This document shows positions 11,852-23,292 of a stretch of 64,000 nucleotides of DNA, piece by piece (position 1 is the first letter of the stretch; every line of letters begins with the position of its first letter). Source of the stretch: Aptenodytes patagonicus (taxonomy: Eukaryota; Chordata; Aves; Sphenisciformes; Spheniscidae). The position numbers and the translations under genes were made by a program. The stretch is from positions 114,197,378 through 114,261,377 of the forward strand of contig NC_134949.1 of NCBI RefSeq assembly GCF_965638725.1. Direction: 5' to 3'. Under the pieces are notes generated by a model. It ran no database searches and was not told the origin of the DNA. It was given only the letters and a program-made list of their open reading frames with translations.

Positions 11852-12380
11852 TGGGTTTAACCCGGCAGGCAGCTAAACACCACGCAGCCCTTCGCTCACT
11901 CCCGCACCCCCACAGTGGGATGGGGGAGAGTCGGAAAAAAAAGTAAAATTCGTGGGTTGAGATAAAGACAGTTTAATAGGACAGAAAAGAAAGGGGTAAT
12001 AATAATAATAATGATAAAAGAATACACAAAATAAGTGACGCACAATGCAATTGCTCACCACCACCGACCGATGCCCAGCCAGTCCCCAAGCAGCGGTCAC
12101 CCCTCCCCCAGCCAACCCCCCCTACTTTATATACTGAGCATGACATATGGTATGGAATGTCCCTGTGGCCAGTTTGGGTCAGCTGTCCTGGCTGTGCCCC
12201 CTCCCAGCTTCTCGCTGGCAGGGCATGAGAAGCTGAAAAGTCCTTGACTAGTGCAAGCACTGCTTAGCAACAACTAAAACATCAGTGTGTTATCAACATT
12301 ACTCTCATCCTAAATCCAAAACATAGCACCGTACCAGCTACTAGTAAGAAAATAACTGCATCCCAGCTGAAACCAGGACA
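11852..12380 (-). mobile_element. Solo LTR of the same family, copy 2, inverted
   Basis: On the minus strand it starts TGTCCTGGTTTCAGCTGGGA at 12380 and ends at 11852. The plus-strand flanks carry a perfect 5-bp target duplication, aggcc, at 11847-11851 and 12381-12385. The order of blocks is the same as in copy 1: TTGTTGCTAAGCAGTGCTT, GCTGGGAGGGGGCACAGCC, CGGTCGGTGGTGGTGAGCAA, an ATT microsatellite, then CTCAACCCACGAATTTTAC. It keeps a TATA box (TATATAAAG, 12125-12133 on the minus strand) but has lost the CRE. It is a separate insertion, not a duplication of copy 1, because the target site differs. Confidence 0.88.
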
Positions 12381-12385
12381 AGGCC

Positions 12386-13840
12386 CCACCTCATCCTATG
12401 GGGCTACTCATGGGCACCCACCACCTATGAAAGGCTCTGCCCCATATGGGCCGCTAACTGCTGAGACTTCTGAGAAGGTGCTAGGCTGAGGATAAGGCAA
12501 GTGTGGAAAAACCCAGCTTGGGGCTGTTCGCAAAGGGCCTTCTGACTCCGCAGGTTACCGTCACTCGGTTGGAGATAAGATGGGGGACTCAACTGTTCAT
12601 CCCTTTGAGGGGCTCCTTTTCCAGCTAGGTTGCTTGGGTTAGGGAAAGGAAGGATGGGACAGCCAGGGTATCAGGGCAGAGTCTAAAGTGAGGATGAGGC
12701 TCAGAAGGGCACCATGATGTTTTTCCTATTCACGGGGAGAAGCACGGAGTAAAACCTGCTCATGCTCTGCTTTGACTTCCTTCCCCACAGCATTCAAAAA
12801 TCCCACAGGCAGTATCTTCTCAGGCACCGCTTCCTTCAGCCCTGGTTCTAGCCTTTGCTCTACACTTTCCTGACAGTATCACAGGAGAAACTGGAAAGAA
12901 GGTGAGGGGAAACCCTCTTTTCCCTCACAGGAACGTACACACTTCTGCCTTTTGCCAGCCACAGTTGATTGCTGTCTGTTGGGGGAAGGTTGGACTAGGC
13001 TTAGGGTATCGTCACAGCTTTTGCACTGGGGAGGCAGAGAGGCTTGCAAATGCTCTGTAGCATTTTCTCTGGCTATGTTTCTGGGCAGTAGTCATCCATG
13101 AAAATTCTGGATTGGGTTTAAACTGCAGGCTAAAAGATTCATTTATGAAATGCCATCATCGTTCAGGCACTCCAGGCCTTACATTTCCCAGCCTGAATCC
13201 CAAGGTGACATACATGTAGAAACCCTATCACAGCTGGAAATACCCAAGGACAATTTGGAACCTACTGGGGCAAGCTTCCCTACCTGCAACTTTTCAAACA
13301 CCGCATTTGCTCATATTCTGCATGAACCTGTCTCCAACCTTCACTCTGCATATGCCAAGAGCCATTCCCCACGTCCATCCTGCAGCTGTTGACCAACACG
13401 AGGAAGGGCCTGTTCCTGCCCCACGTCCTGTGATCCAGCAGGCAGGGCACAAGGGGCATAAGCGTTGGAGGGGTGGGAACTGCTCCTACTCCCAACAGGA
13501 GCAAGGAGCTGACGCCCTTTGACCATGGTTTCCCTCCCTGTTAGTGCTTCCTCTAGTCATTCCTTGTTTTCCCTTGTACCAACCTGCACTTTTCTTTGCT
13601 GTTCCACTCTTCCACCCCAAACTGCAGCTTAAGGAGAAAGGGTTTTTTTTCCCCTCCCACCCCAGTTCCTAACACTCCTCTCTGCCACTTCCCAGAGAAG
13701 ATCTGTCACTCCAGGGTATAGCAAGCCCTTGGCAAGTTGAGGGATTGCAACCTCATCCTCTAACCTCCAAAGGAATTCAAGGAAGACAGGGAAATAGTGC
13801 TGTTACAGTATTTCCCTGAGAAATTGAAACGAGACATGGC
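12386..13840. other. Intergenic spacer between LTR copy 2 and the HSPA13 3' end
   Basis: I recognise no gene or repeat. Moderately GC-rich unique DNA with several short open frames (13150-13526) that have no domain and sit antisense to each other. Confidence 0.45.
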
Positions 13841-16738
13841 CAAGGTACAGAAATTGCTTTTATTAAAAACATTCTAAAAGGTTATTTATAAAATGCATTT
13901 CATCATCTGCATTTGGAAACAATTCACGAACATACAGTTGGTGAGGCATCTTACACTTTCAGAATTTCACCTCACAGAACAAGCTTTAGCTCTATAACTT
14001 CGTTACGCACCTAACACCACAGGCAACCACACTCAGATTTCAAGAATTGTTTGTAGAAAGATTTCAGCCTTAAAATAGCAATTTGTTTAAAGAGAGACTT
14101 TTGGTAAGCAGTACATGTGCATATGTGGAAACATCCACTTGGTAGAGTGGACTCATCTTTAAAATTCAATGGTTTGTGCCAAAATACAATACTAAAATCA
14201 ACACACACAAAATAAATAACTTGATTGCAGAATTCACAAAACAGTTATTTAATAAATAAGGATGCATTGTGAGATATCCAATGTACAGTAACTTCTCTAC
14301 TAAAAAAAAAAATCTGTATAGAAATCTGAATAAATACCCTTTTGTGATTTTTTTTTTTTTAAAAAAAAGTAAACAACAACTCATCCTTCCTTTACAATTC
14401 CCAGATTCACACTGAAGGAGATTTAACTCCTCCAGAGTGAAGGAGTACGCAAAAGAAAAAAGTACTTCATTTATTTGCATTGAGAGTTTTAACAGTTTAA
14501 AGTTATTCCCACACTCCTACCTAACTTGGCCCAAAATTGCAAAAAGCTTTTAACAGTTTAACTTCACTGCGATGTGGTTCTATTTTTAGAGAGGTCTGCT
14601 CATTTTACACAGTGCATTAAAAAAACCGAAGACTAAAGTCCTACTGTAACTCCGGTAGACTTTGAGATGAGTTTACAGCAGGGCAGAAGGAAAGGCCACA
14701 ATGACCCCAAGGACACCGGAGTATATGGTGAACTAAATACATACATTTATACCTGCAAAGCAAAGGCCCCAAATAGCAACCGCATACGAGAACTGTACTG
14801 TATGTTGGCATTCATCCATGATTTCACTGAAGGGGCACTTCTTTCAACGCAGGAGTTACCGCAGGACTTGCCACTCACTCGTCGTAGCTGTGCAACATTT
14901 TCTTTTGAACACATTATATCACGTGTTACTGGAAGTTTCATACAGACTTAGAGACAGGGCCGCTTTCAAAGAGGTACAAAGGAAAAAATCCTCAAATAAA
15001 AAAAATCACTTTGGTTTTCGACCCGGGGAAATTAAACAGATGTTAGCAGTATTTTGGGAATCCTCTGTGAAGTTAAACAATGCTGATGGAACGGTTGTGT
15101 GCAACTATGATTCAATTTAAGAGGATTTTAAATTGGATTACTTCAAAGATATGTTTAGACAATAGCTATGCAAACAGCTGAATCAGCACAACTGATTTAC
15201 AGCAGCGCCATAAATCAGGCCTACCGCCAGGAGAATAATAAGCCTATTTTAATATAGTCATAGGTTAAACAATAAATCTAAGCCCCACGCTTTATCTTGG
15301 CAAGCTTAATACAAACAAAATTATTCTGGAGCATACAAGAAAATGCTTAGAACCACCTGTTACTAGAGCTTACCTGATTAAGACTGGGTTGATGGACGTT
15401 GAAGCCAGTCTTAGCTGAATTACAGTGTTTTCACTGTAGAAAGTTCTACACAGATAAAAATTGAACTGGCCTTTAAGTATTCATTTAACTCTCCAAAGAG
15501 AGCAGAACGGTCACCAATTTTTTTTTTTCGCATCACTAATTTTTTTTCTCCTCATGCATTTGCTAGATAGCTGGGTAGCAATCTATTTGCCTAAAATAAA
15601 GTCCTAAGAAGCGCTACCTCAAATCCTGAGTTACAGACACTGCTTCCTTCCCTAAAGAACAGCTACAATTTCCGATCTATGTTCAGTTTAGAGTGGGGAT
15701 ATGACAGAACTTAAACCAGAGATACGAGCTAAAAAGTACAAAATAGTTGGGTGATTTTTCATTTATTACTAGGACTACAGGAACTAGACTTCATCCAGGC
15801 AGTTCCTTCTGTCCCACACTTTCTCCCTGCAAACGCCTGGGGTACTTAAAGGGAAAGACGTCGCACCCTTGTAGTTGCGCGACAATGAAATTCGTGTTGG
15901 TCAAATTCAAGGGAAGATATACAGGTGCGGCTTTAAGATACATAAAGTTACTGCAGTTTTCAAATAGGGCGGGGGAAGGTATAAATAGTTGGCGCTATGC
16001 CCTTGTTCTCCGTGGAGAACATCAGTGGTATGACAGCAGCACCTGTACGTTAACTGCCAAAACCAGATCAGGAAGTAAGCCCTCGGAGACACACTAAGTA
16101 ACTCTACATCAGCAAGAGCTAAGTTTCTTAATAGGGTTCGGCTGAAACACGAGACCGTTTGCCATACAGCCTCAGTAACACCATTATGCTGTTATGAACA
16201 GCAGAAGAATCAAGTGAATGCATGTCTCATTCAAGCTGCAACGTGCCTTTTAGAAAGGTGCTTAAATGCTCAAATGACTCAATTTAATAAATAAATTTAA
16301 GCTAAACACCGCTAGTGCTGTGTGCGTTAACACTGCTTCACATTCTTTCAAAGTAAATATACAGGACCTGGGAATACCTACAGTACCATACCACATTACC
16401 TCTAACCTTTGGTCACGCTCCCTTTATATTTTAAACGAACACCTCTTCAGGATTTGCTAATAAAATTTAGCAAGAAAATGTGAGTGTGTCATCACTAGCA
16501 TTTTCATCCAATATCCAATCTATGAGCAAATACAGGACACTTCAGAACTTCAAAAACCACTCGTATCTTTAAAGCAACATCTAGCTTTAACACAGTTAGG
16601 CATCCAGCAACACTTCAGTGGAACAGAGAAAAAATGAATATAATATGGCTAAGGTTAGGCTCTGCTGCCAGTCAGATAAGTACGCACCATCAGAGTACAC
16701 TTTTGGAGAGATGGAATGCAATGGGGAAGAGTTTATAT
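13840..16738 (-). other. HSPA13: HSPA13 3' untranslated region (probable extent)
   Basis: AT-rich sequence runs without an obvious intron from the HSPA13 stop codon to the AATAAA at 13859-13864, about 2.9 kb. The mammalian HSPA13 mRNA also has a long 3' UTR. No repeat interrupts it. Numerous ATTTA-type motifs appear on the minus strand. The true end needs transcript data. Confidence 0.5.
13859..13864 (-). promoter_or_regulatory. HSPA13: Candidate HSPA13 polyadenylation signal
   Basis: TTTATT on the plus strand is AATAAA on the minus strand. It is the most distal hexamer before sequence character changes to GC-richer spacer. Earlier minus-strand AATAAA copies (for example near 14469 and 15760) could give shorter transcripts. 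The choice is inference. Confidence 0.4.
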
Positions 16739-17400
16739 TCAGTTGAAATTAGTCTTCCGTAAATGCTTATTAGGAATTTCTATAGCGCTGACTTGGAGAG
16801 GCCAGGACCCACCAACAATTCCTGCTTGGATAGCTACGCCCGTTACAACTGCTAGATCAGGATCTACAGAGGTGTTAGGTTCCTTTCCAAAGAAATCCTG
16901 AATAACTTTGCGTATTTGAGGAATCCGGGTGGAGCCTCCAACTAACACAATTTCATCCACTTCTGCTTTGTGTAGGTGGCCTTCCTTCAACACCTGTTCA
17001 ATGGGCACAAGAATCTTCTCAAAAAGGTCCTCATTTAACATCTCAAATAGCTTCCTAGAGATTTCGGTTTCAAACACAACCTTGACAAGGTTGTTCTCTA
17101 CTTTTGAAGAGTCTTCAAGATTTTTCAGATCTTTTGCTTTTTGTGAAGGCTTGCCTTTTAGCACAGTGTTTGTTTGTACCTCGCTTTCTTTTGTAAGCTT
17201 CCTTTCTGGCATAGTCAACGACACCCTTAGTGTAGCTGCCTCACGAACAGTCAAATTTAATTTAACTGCTTCCACAGCCTGTCTGAGGCGATGTATTTCT
17301 TCTTTTCTTGTTGGCAGAGAACCATACATTTGATGGAGCTGATCATATAAATACAGCATCAACCTCTGATTAAAATCCTGTCCTCCAAGTTTGTTGTTAC
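16739..17400 (-). other. HSPA13: HSPA13 coding exon 5, adenosine motif and stop
   Basis: The acceptor is gacgtttcag; the exon begins GT (completing Gly) then AACAACAAA ([13 protein letters not shown]). It ends KTNFN, TGA at 16741-16739. It contains [30 protein letters not shown] and the LVGGSTRIP motif. The open frame continues upstream into the intron (to 17431), which is not coding. The linker between SLTMPE and FETEIS differs strongly from human. Confidence 0.96.
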
Positions 17401-20400
17401 CTGAAACGTCAGAATAGAAGGCATCAGGCACATCACCTTCAAAGCTTCAGAAAGCAGCGCCCATCTTCTCTTTTACTGGGAGATGGCTCTCAAGGGCCAG
17501 AACAATGATACTAGGACCATAAGCATAGAGCAAGAGATCACAGAGCTGGGAAAACAGACATAATTGTCGTCCACCGAACAACGCATGATGAATAGTAATT
17601 TCCAGATTTTTATTTAGCAACTATTTTAGAATTTATCCCCCTCCATGTTTTTCCCCCTGGAACCGCTCTGCTACACTGTAACAGAAAGCAGCAGTGGCTG
17701 TTAACTCAGAGGTATTCTCTACAGAAGAAAATACGTAAGGATTAATTTCTAGCTGGAACCCTGTAACTGAAGTGCAATCTCTCACAGCAAATTGTTTTTC
17801 CAGTTAAAATTCTCAGTTTCAAATTTCTCTGCCCAGAATGGATTTTTCTCTTAGCACTTCCACAGTACAGCTTTATAGGGATTGTTGTTTTAACGCTTTG
17901 AAGTTATTCAATGTCTTTATACACCCACACGAAAAATTACATGCTACTGAAGTGTATGTATATACCCTGCCGAAAGCGGAAGAAAGTGATAAAATGCAAG
18001 CAGTGAACTCAAGCTGTATTAACAGGTATAGCTTATATTAGCCTTCGGGGGGGGGGGGGGAAGGGGAGTATTACATATAACCAATTTCTTCTGAAAGATT
18101 CTTCTTGCACCATGTTTCCAAAACCATTCAAACAATTGGTCACACTTTCCATTCAACAGAGTTGAAAAATGGCCTGCAGATTTTCATCTGCGTTGAACAA
18201 TACTCTCAAGAAGTTTCCACTGTTTTGTTTTAACTGAAAACAGGAATTCACTTAGTAGACCTCCATCTAACTAAACCAGAATGAAGCTGCTGAATATTTC
18301 TTGCTGTTCCACTCTTACTGGACTAAGCAGCAGCTCACATCAAAACTTGTTCGTTCAAGGCAACTCAGACAGCTAGCACTGCATCTCAGACCTGTCTGAA
18401 TCCAGGTCATCTGAAAAGCAGTTGTGTATTCCCCTACAGTTTTACGAAACAATGCTGCCAGAACTCTTTGCCAAGTGATGAATCACTTTGGCATATACAT
18501 ACCACAAAACTTACTTCTGGGTTAACAGCATAACACAGGGTGGGTTAACCCCGCCCAACTGAGCTGGAGCCAAACACAAGGCGAGGCTGCTCTAAAGCAC
18601 TGGTCAACGATTTGGCAAGTATTTCCAGCTTGGACAAAGAAATAGAAAGTTTTGTAAATCTTTCCAGCCCACAAAAGTCCAGTCAAAGTAATTGTAATAC
18701 GCACCAGCACTTTTACTGGCAGGCACAAAAGTTAACAGCCATGGATAAAATGAAACCACAACTTACTCCTTTGAGTCAGCCAAAACCTGTGAATTTACCT
18801 TAATTATTGAAACCAGTCACAAACTTCATTTTGCATGAAAGGCAGCTGAGAACACTATGTGAAGAGGCTGGTATGTTTTAAAAAGCCCCGCTAATGGTGA
18901 CTTTAGGTGCACCTTTCCCTTCTCCCCCACTCTTGAGAAAGTAAAGCATTTTTCTCACCTGCCATGGCTCGTGTGAGGAACATCCCTCCCTGCTTGTTCA
19001 ACAGAGACACATCCAAAGTCCCTCCACCCAAATCCACTACCAGAACATTAAACACATCAGCTTTGTGGAGTCCATAAGCCATAGCTGCAGCTGTGGGTTC
19101 ATTGATTACTCGCAAAATTTCTAGCCCTACAAAGAGAAAAGATACCAAGAACAGTCAGGTACATTTCAGAAAACTGCAGTTCTCGCATCAAAATGACATT
19201 TACCATTAGGTTTCTTTTTTTTTTTTTTTTTTTAAAACCAAACTTACCTTAAGTGAAAGGCCAGATCTAAAGGAAATAGTTTTCTAAGCAATAATACCCA
19301 GTGAACTCTTCTTATTTAAGCCTAAAGTAATACTACTTCAGTGTCAGGGTGAAGTCATGAACCATTCTTTGCCCAAACATGTTTCTTCCAGAGAAACCTT
19401 GCTAAGGAGATTTATTTCACATGCTCTATTTCTGTTTAAGTTATTGTCCAAGGGTGCTCTGTATAGTCTCTCTATTTGGAGATTACCAAAAAGACTATTT
19501 TCCCTGAAGTAAAACTTACTATTTCTAGCTATCTATGTCTGCATTAGTCAGCTGCAGCTGTTGGTACCCAAGAGTTCTCTGCTGTTCCTCACAATTGGTA
19601 ATGGTCTGAAGTAAAAAAAAAAAATCCATTCTAAGGTTCTCTATCACTGATTCACTGTTTCCATAGCCCCCCCAAAGACTTCACTGTTAGTGACATAGAC
19701 CTAAAGATAATTTTAAGGCTTCACAGAAAAACGATGGAATAAAGAGACATCACCTGCAAGGTTAGCTGCCTTAATGGTAGAATTCCGTTGCCTTTCATCA
19801 AACTCTGCTGGCACAGAGATGACCGCCTTCGAAATGGGCATGCCAAGATAGCCTTCTGCCATTCTCTTCAATTTCAGTAGCAGCTGAGAGCCAATATGCT
19901 CTGGAGTGATGCGAAAAGTTTCATTAGTTGCCACAGAAAATTCAGCTGATCCGTTGTTGTTGAAAATCTAGGAGGAAAAAGTAACACAACCCACAGGTGA
20001 GAAGTCTTTTTCTTATGCTCTCCCACCTTGCTCCCGCCAAATGTTTTATTCACATATAGTCTGTTTATTCTGGAAAAATATGAATGTGCTTTTGCCACTT
20101 CCTGAATCACTTTTATTCCTTGACTATGACTATTATGCAAAACATGCAACTTAAGGGGTCGGAGTATATCCAAAGTAGTGACACCCACTGTGCCCAGGTA
20201 AGACACATTAAAAAAAAGTTAAGACCTAGCAACTGCGTAATCAACTTCAACACCACGTTCAAAGCTAAAAGTAATGCTTTTTAATCATTAGGTTTACCCT
20301 ACTCATAAAGCTTCCCACAGGTTCTTCTTTCTGAAAGGAAAGAAACAGGTTGGTACTGGAACAGCTTCTCTTAACAAATAAGGAATTCAAAGACTGTTTG

Positions 20401-22542
20401 CAATACCCAAAAACTTGTCTCTTTTCAGCAAATACTGCACCATGCTAAACTAATGCAACACTTTTTTAAAAAAGCAGCTTTCAAGATCTGCTGCTGGTTA
20501 AATAAGCACTAGAAAAGTGCTAGGGAAAAAAAAAAATGCAGTGGGACAGAGAAGACGACTTTTACACTTGACTTTTTTTTTTTTTTAATCTCAGGGAAAA
20601 AGCAAAGTTTCAGCAAAGCACAGCTAGAATTTCAAGTTGAAATTTATACTTTAAGAGAAGAGGCTGGAAGGTTACCCAGAAACACATTTCACAGTAGAGG
20701 ACAGGGTTCTCTGGAAAAATCACTATCAGCTCTCACGCAGCAGTACGCGACTTCCACAACCGCTTCCTCCTCCCCCCTCTGGATACCTCTTATGGTTTTC
20801 AGGCATATCAGGTTTAGCCAAATGACTCAAGGTCAGACAAGTTGGTCACCTACTACATGTTTCAAGCGTCCTACGGCTTACTGCTTGGAGAGGACTGAAG
20901 AAGATGGCTACTTACCTTAAAAGGATACCTGCTACTTTCACTTTTCAGTTCTTCTGAAGTGAAGATTTTCCCAATGAATCTTTTTGCATCATATATGGTG
21001 TTCTGAGGATTTGAATCAGCCAGTTCTAGGCCATCATATCCTACATACACGTCTCTGTCTGTGAACGAGACTATACTTGGTATGCTGTTGCGCCCATTTT
21101 CATCTGCAATAACCTTCACCTGCCCTGTTCCAGGAAGAAAGACACCAACAGAGCAATAAGTCGTGCCAAGGTCGATCCCAATTACTTTTGGTGTAGGCAT
21201 CGGTAAATATTGCTGTGCTAGATAGCCAGCTAACAAGAGAGCCAGGATAGCCGAACCTGAAATACAGATTTTTAAAAAACAACATTAGAGTATCTACTGC
21301 TGCAAACTCAGAATTCAATGCAAATTACACAGCTTTATACATTACATCTCATGCAGTTTTATTTCACGCTCTGAAGCCTGTTAAGCTACCTAGTTAGCTA
21401 GGTAGTTAGTTTAGAAATTTAGTTAGGTAGTTAGTTTTAGAAATTAGTTTCCAATTTCTTCAAAGGTCACCAGCAAGTTCAGGTCTTTTAATTCAACAAA
21501 ATCTGGTTAGAAGAGTCAAAAATCTTAGGCATCAAATACTAAACTGGTTAAAAAAAAGCCCAAGAGGTACAGCAAAGCAAAAAATATCACCACCCTGTAA
21601 TAATTCTTTTCCTCTCTGCAAGGTACTTCAAAAAAAATATAGGTTAATTAGTATTTTTGGGGGAATTGCCCATGTATGACCCCAAAGGGACATCTAGTTA
21701 ATGAGGCTGCACAAAGTCACAGTGAAATGAAAGACTCCCAATTCAAACATCTCCTCTGACTTCACTGGAAGTCTAAAAATAAGGAGATGCAAAACCATGC
21801 TAACTCCTCCTATTTCAGTCATAACTCCCATAGAGCATCTTCCCACACCTCTGAATCTTTTCTCTGCCTTGAAATCAAGGGGTAGACTAGTTTAAGGGCA
21901 GAATAGTGGGTTGGTTTTTTTTTTTTAGTTTTACATATGATCAACAGGCAGAGCAAGAAACCCAAAAACGTAATATAAAGCAATGCCTCAGAAGAGAAAA
22001 AAAAAAAGCACCAACAAACAAAATCTCAAGAAGAAATCTAAATAGCTTAAATTACAAAGATCGGATAAGCTCTTTTCCCCAGCGGGGAAGGGCGGTCACA
22101 GCCGTCCGTCAAACAGACTAGTGAGAAAGAAGAGGTTTACTTTCGGCCGCGAACCTCCCAAGGCATTTCTTAGCAATACGCCACCGAGCACGTCGGCTTT
22201 GCAAACAGAGGAACACACCGAGCACGCCACAGGAAGCCATGCCATCCTGAGAAGCCAGTCCGGGGTGATAACGCCGGCAGAAAGGCTGCGAGAGCCCCAG
22301 CAAAACCACACAGTCACGGTCAGCGCCCACCGCCTGAGGCGGGGTGACGAGACGCGCCTGGGCCCTGCCAAGCGGAGGCCGCCACGGGCGGGGCGGGGGC
22401 TCCCCAGCGCTCCGCCGGCCCCACCACCGCCGCCCGCCCCCCGAGCACCGTCCCCTCATCAGCCCGAGGGGCGCACCGGGCCCCCGGGCCCGGGCCCGGG
22501 CCCCCACCCGCGCTCACCCAGCACCGCCATCTGCCCGGCCAT
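16739..22542 (-). CDS. HSPA13: HSPA13 (Stch), microsomal HSP70-like ATPase, complete
   Basis: Five coding exons on the minus strand (22542-22518, 21256-20916, 19967-19754, 19126-18959, 17400-16739) join in phase to 469 codons plus TGA; human HSPA13 has 471. The N-terminus MAGQMAVLG, then [13 protein letters not shown], is a signal/anchor helix for the ER. The HSP70 ATPase motifs are all present: phosphate-1 [12 protein letters not shown] (about 35-46), phosphate-2 DLGGGTLDV (225-233), and adenosine motif [15 protein letters not shown] (402-416). Like its mammalian orthologue it ends KTNFN and lacks the HSP70 peptide-binding domain. The family member has constitutive ATPase activity in microsomes. 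Residues 312-356 are a charged, poorly conserved linker. All donors and acceptors are canonical. It starts in a CpG island, as expected for a housekeeping gene. Confidence 0.97.
18047..18060 (+). repeat. Poly-G run in HSPA13 intron 4
   Basis: Fourteen consecutive G, followed by aaggggag. A slippage-prone homopolymer; its length in the assembly may not be exact. Confidence 0.85.
18959..19126 (-). other. HSPA13: HSPA13 coding exon 4, phosphate-2
   Basis: 168 nt between ctttgtag and gtgaga, residues 195-249 with both flanking codons split. It contains [17 protein letters not shown] and [12 protein letters not shown], diagnostic HSP70 ATPase motifs. Confidence 0.96.
19754..19967 (-). other. HSPA13: HSPA13 coding exon 3
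   Basis: 214 nt between ctcctag and gtgatg, residues 123-193 plus one base. It contains [34 protein letters not shown] and AANLAG, the lobe-I segment of the HSP70 ATPase fold. Confidence 0.96.
20916..21256 (-). other. HSPA13: HSPA13 coding exon 2, signal anchor and phosphate-1
   Basis: 341 nt between tttcag and gtaagt. It encodes residues 9-122: the hydrophobic anchor, [34 protein letters not shown] and [14 protein letters not shown], ending RYPFK. The match to human is close throughout. Confidence 0.96.
21386..21405. repeat. Palindrome in HSPA13 intron 1
   Basis: Arms ctacctag and ctaggtag flank ttag. The right side continues as diverged repeats of ggtagttagttt and tagaaatttag up to about 21448. 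A small local structure with no known role. Confidence 0.6.
22518..22542 (-). other. HSPA13: HSPA13 coding exon 1
   Basis: ATG at 22542-22540, then codons MAGQMAVL plus one G, then the donor gtgagc. The human protein begins MAREMTILG, so the start, length and phase agree exactly. A second in-frame ATG lies at codon 5. Confidence 0.93.
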
Positions 22543-22767
22543 CGCCGCCCGCCGGCTCCGGCAGCGCCCGCCAACGCCGACTGCTGACGGCTCCTTCCGG
22601 GCCGCGCCGCGCGGCACGCCGGGACTGGTGGTACGCGCCTCCCGCCCGCCCCGGCGGCGCGCGTCTGCTGCAGGGGGCGACAAAACCACAACTCCCAGGA
22701 GGCACAGGGGCGCGGCTATTTCCGGCGGACGCCAGCCAGTGGGCTGAGAGCAGAGTCATTCGGCCGC

Positions 22768-22815
22768 AGGGGAGGGGAGGGGAGGGGAGGGGAGGGGAGG
22801 GGAGGGGAGGGGAGG
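22768..22815 (+). repeat. (AGGGG)n tract, G-quadruplex prone
   Basis: About nine uninterrupted AGGGG units. Four or more adjacent runs of four G meet the usual G-quadruplex pattern. It lies about 230 bases upstream of the HSPA13 ATG, on the strand opposite to HSPA13 transcription. Confidence 0.85.
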
Positions 22816-22939
22816 AACAGGTAGCGAGGGAAGACGCGCGTCACCCCTCCCGGCGCGCGCGCAAATCAGGGCCGGCCGGGTCGCGGTGCCTGCTGGGAGC
22901 GGTAGTTCGGTTGGTGGCGGCGCGGCGGCCGTGGCCGCT

Positions 22940-23005
22940 ATGGCTGCCATGGCTGCGGGGGGCGCGCTGGGCGCCGTGGCGGCGGCTCGGTGTCCGGGGC
23001 GGTAA
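22940..23005 (+). other. Possible divergent first-exon reading frame
   Basis: ATG at 22940 in good context, then a second ATG at codon 4 in an ideal Kozak context (gctgccatgg). The frame reads MAAMAAGGALGAVAAARC and stops at TAA 23003-23005; gtaacg inside the end could be a splice donor. It points away from HSPA13 within the same CpG island. It could be a leader of a divergent RNA, a first coding exon, or chance in GC-rich DNA. Confidence 0.25.
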
Positions 23006-23229
23006 CGACGCCCAGCTTCCCGCCCGTCCCGAGCGTCCTCCTCCCCCGGGGGCACGGGCAGGCGGCACGCCGCGGTGCCGGGCAGGGACGTGGCGCGGGG
23101 GCCCGGCCCCCGTAGCCGCCGCTGGCGTCGCCGCCTTCCGAGCACCCGCCTGCCGGCGTGAGGCGTTAGAGACCGTAAATCCGGCAGTGCCAAATCAGCA
23201 CACCTTAAGACTATTAGGCCTGTAAAAAG

Positions 23230-23292
23230 AATTATAACTATTGTTATTATTATTGTTATTATTATTATTACTATTATTATTACTACTACGTT
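23230..23292 (+). repeat. (ATT/ACT)n microsatellite
   Basis: An imperfect trinucleotide run (actattgttattattattg, then mixed att and act units to tactactacg) at the edge of the CpG island. Confidence 0.8.

Noticed and set aside
16929..17333. 134-codon plus-strand frame
   Set aside because: Antisense shadow of HSPA13 exon 5.
17401..17431. Upstream extension of the HSPA13 exon 5 frame with its own ATG
   Set aside because: A clear acceptor at 17401-17402 and exact phase joining with exon 4 show that this part is intron.
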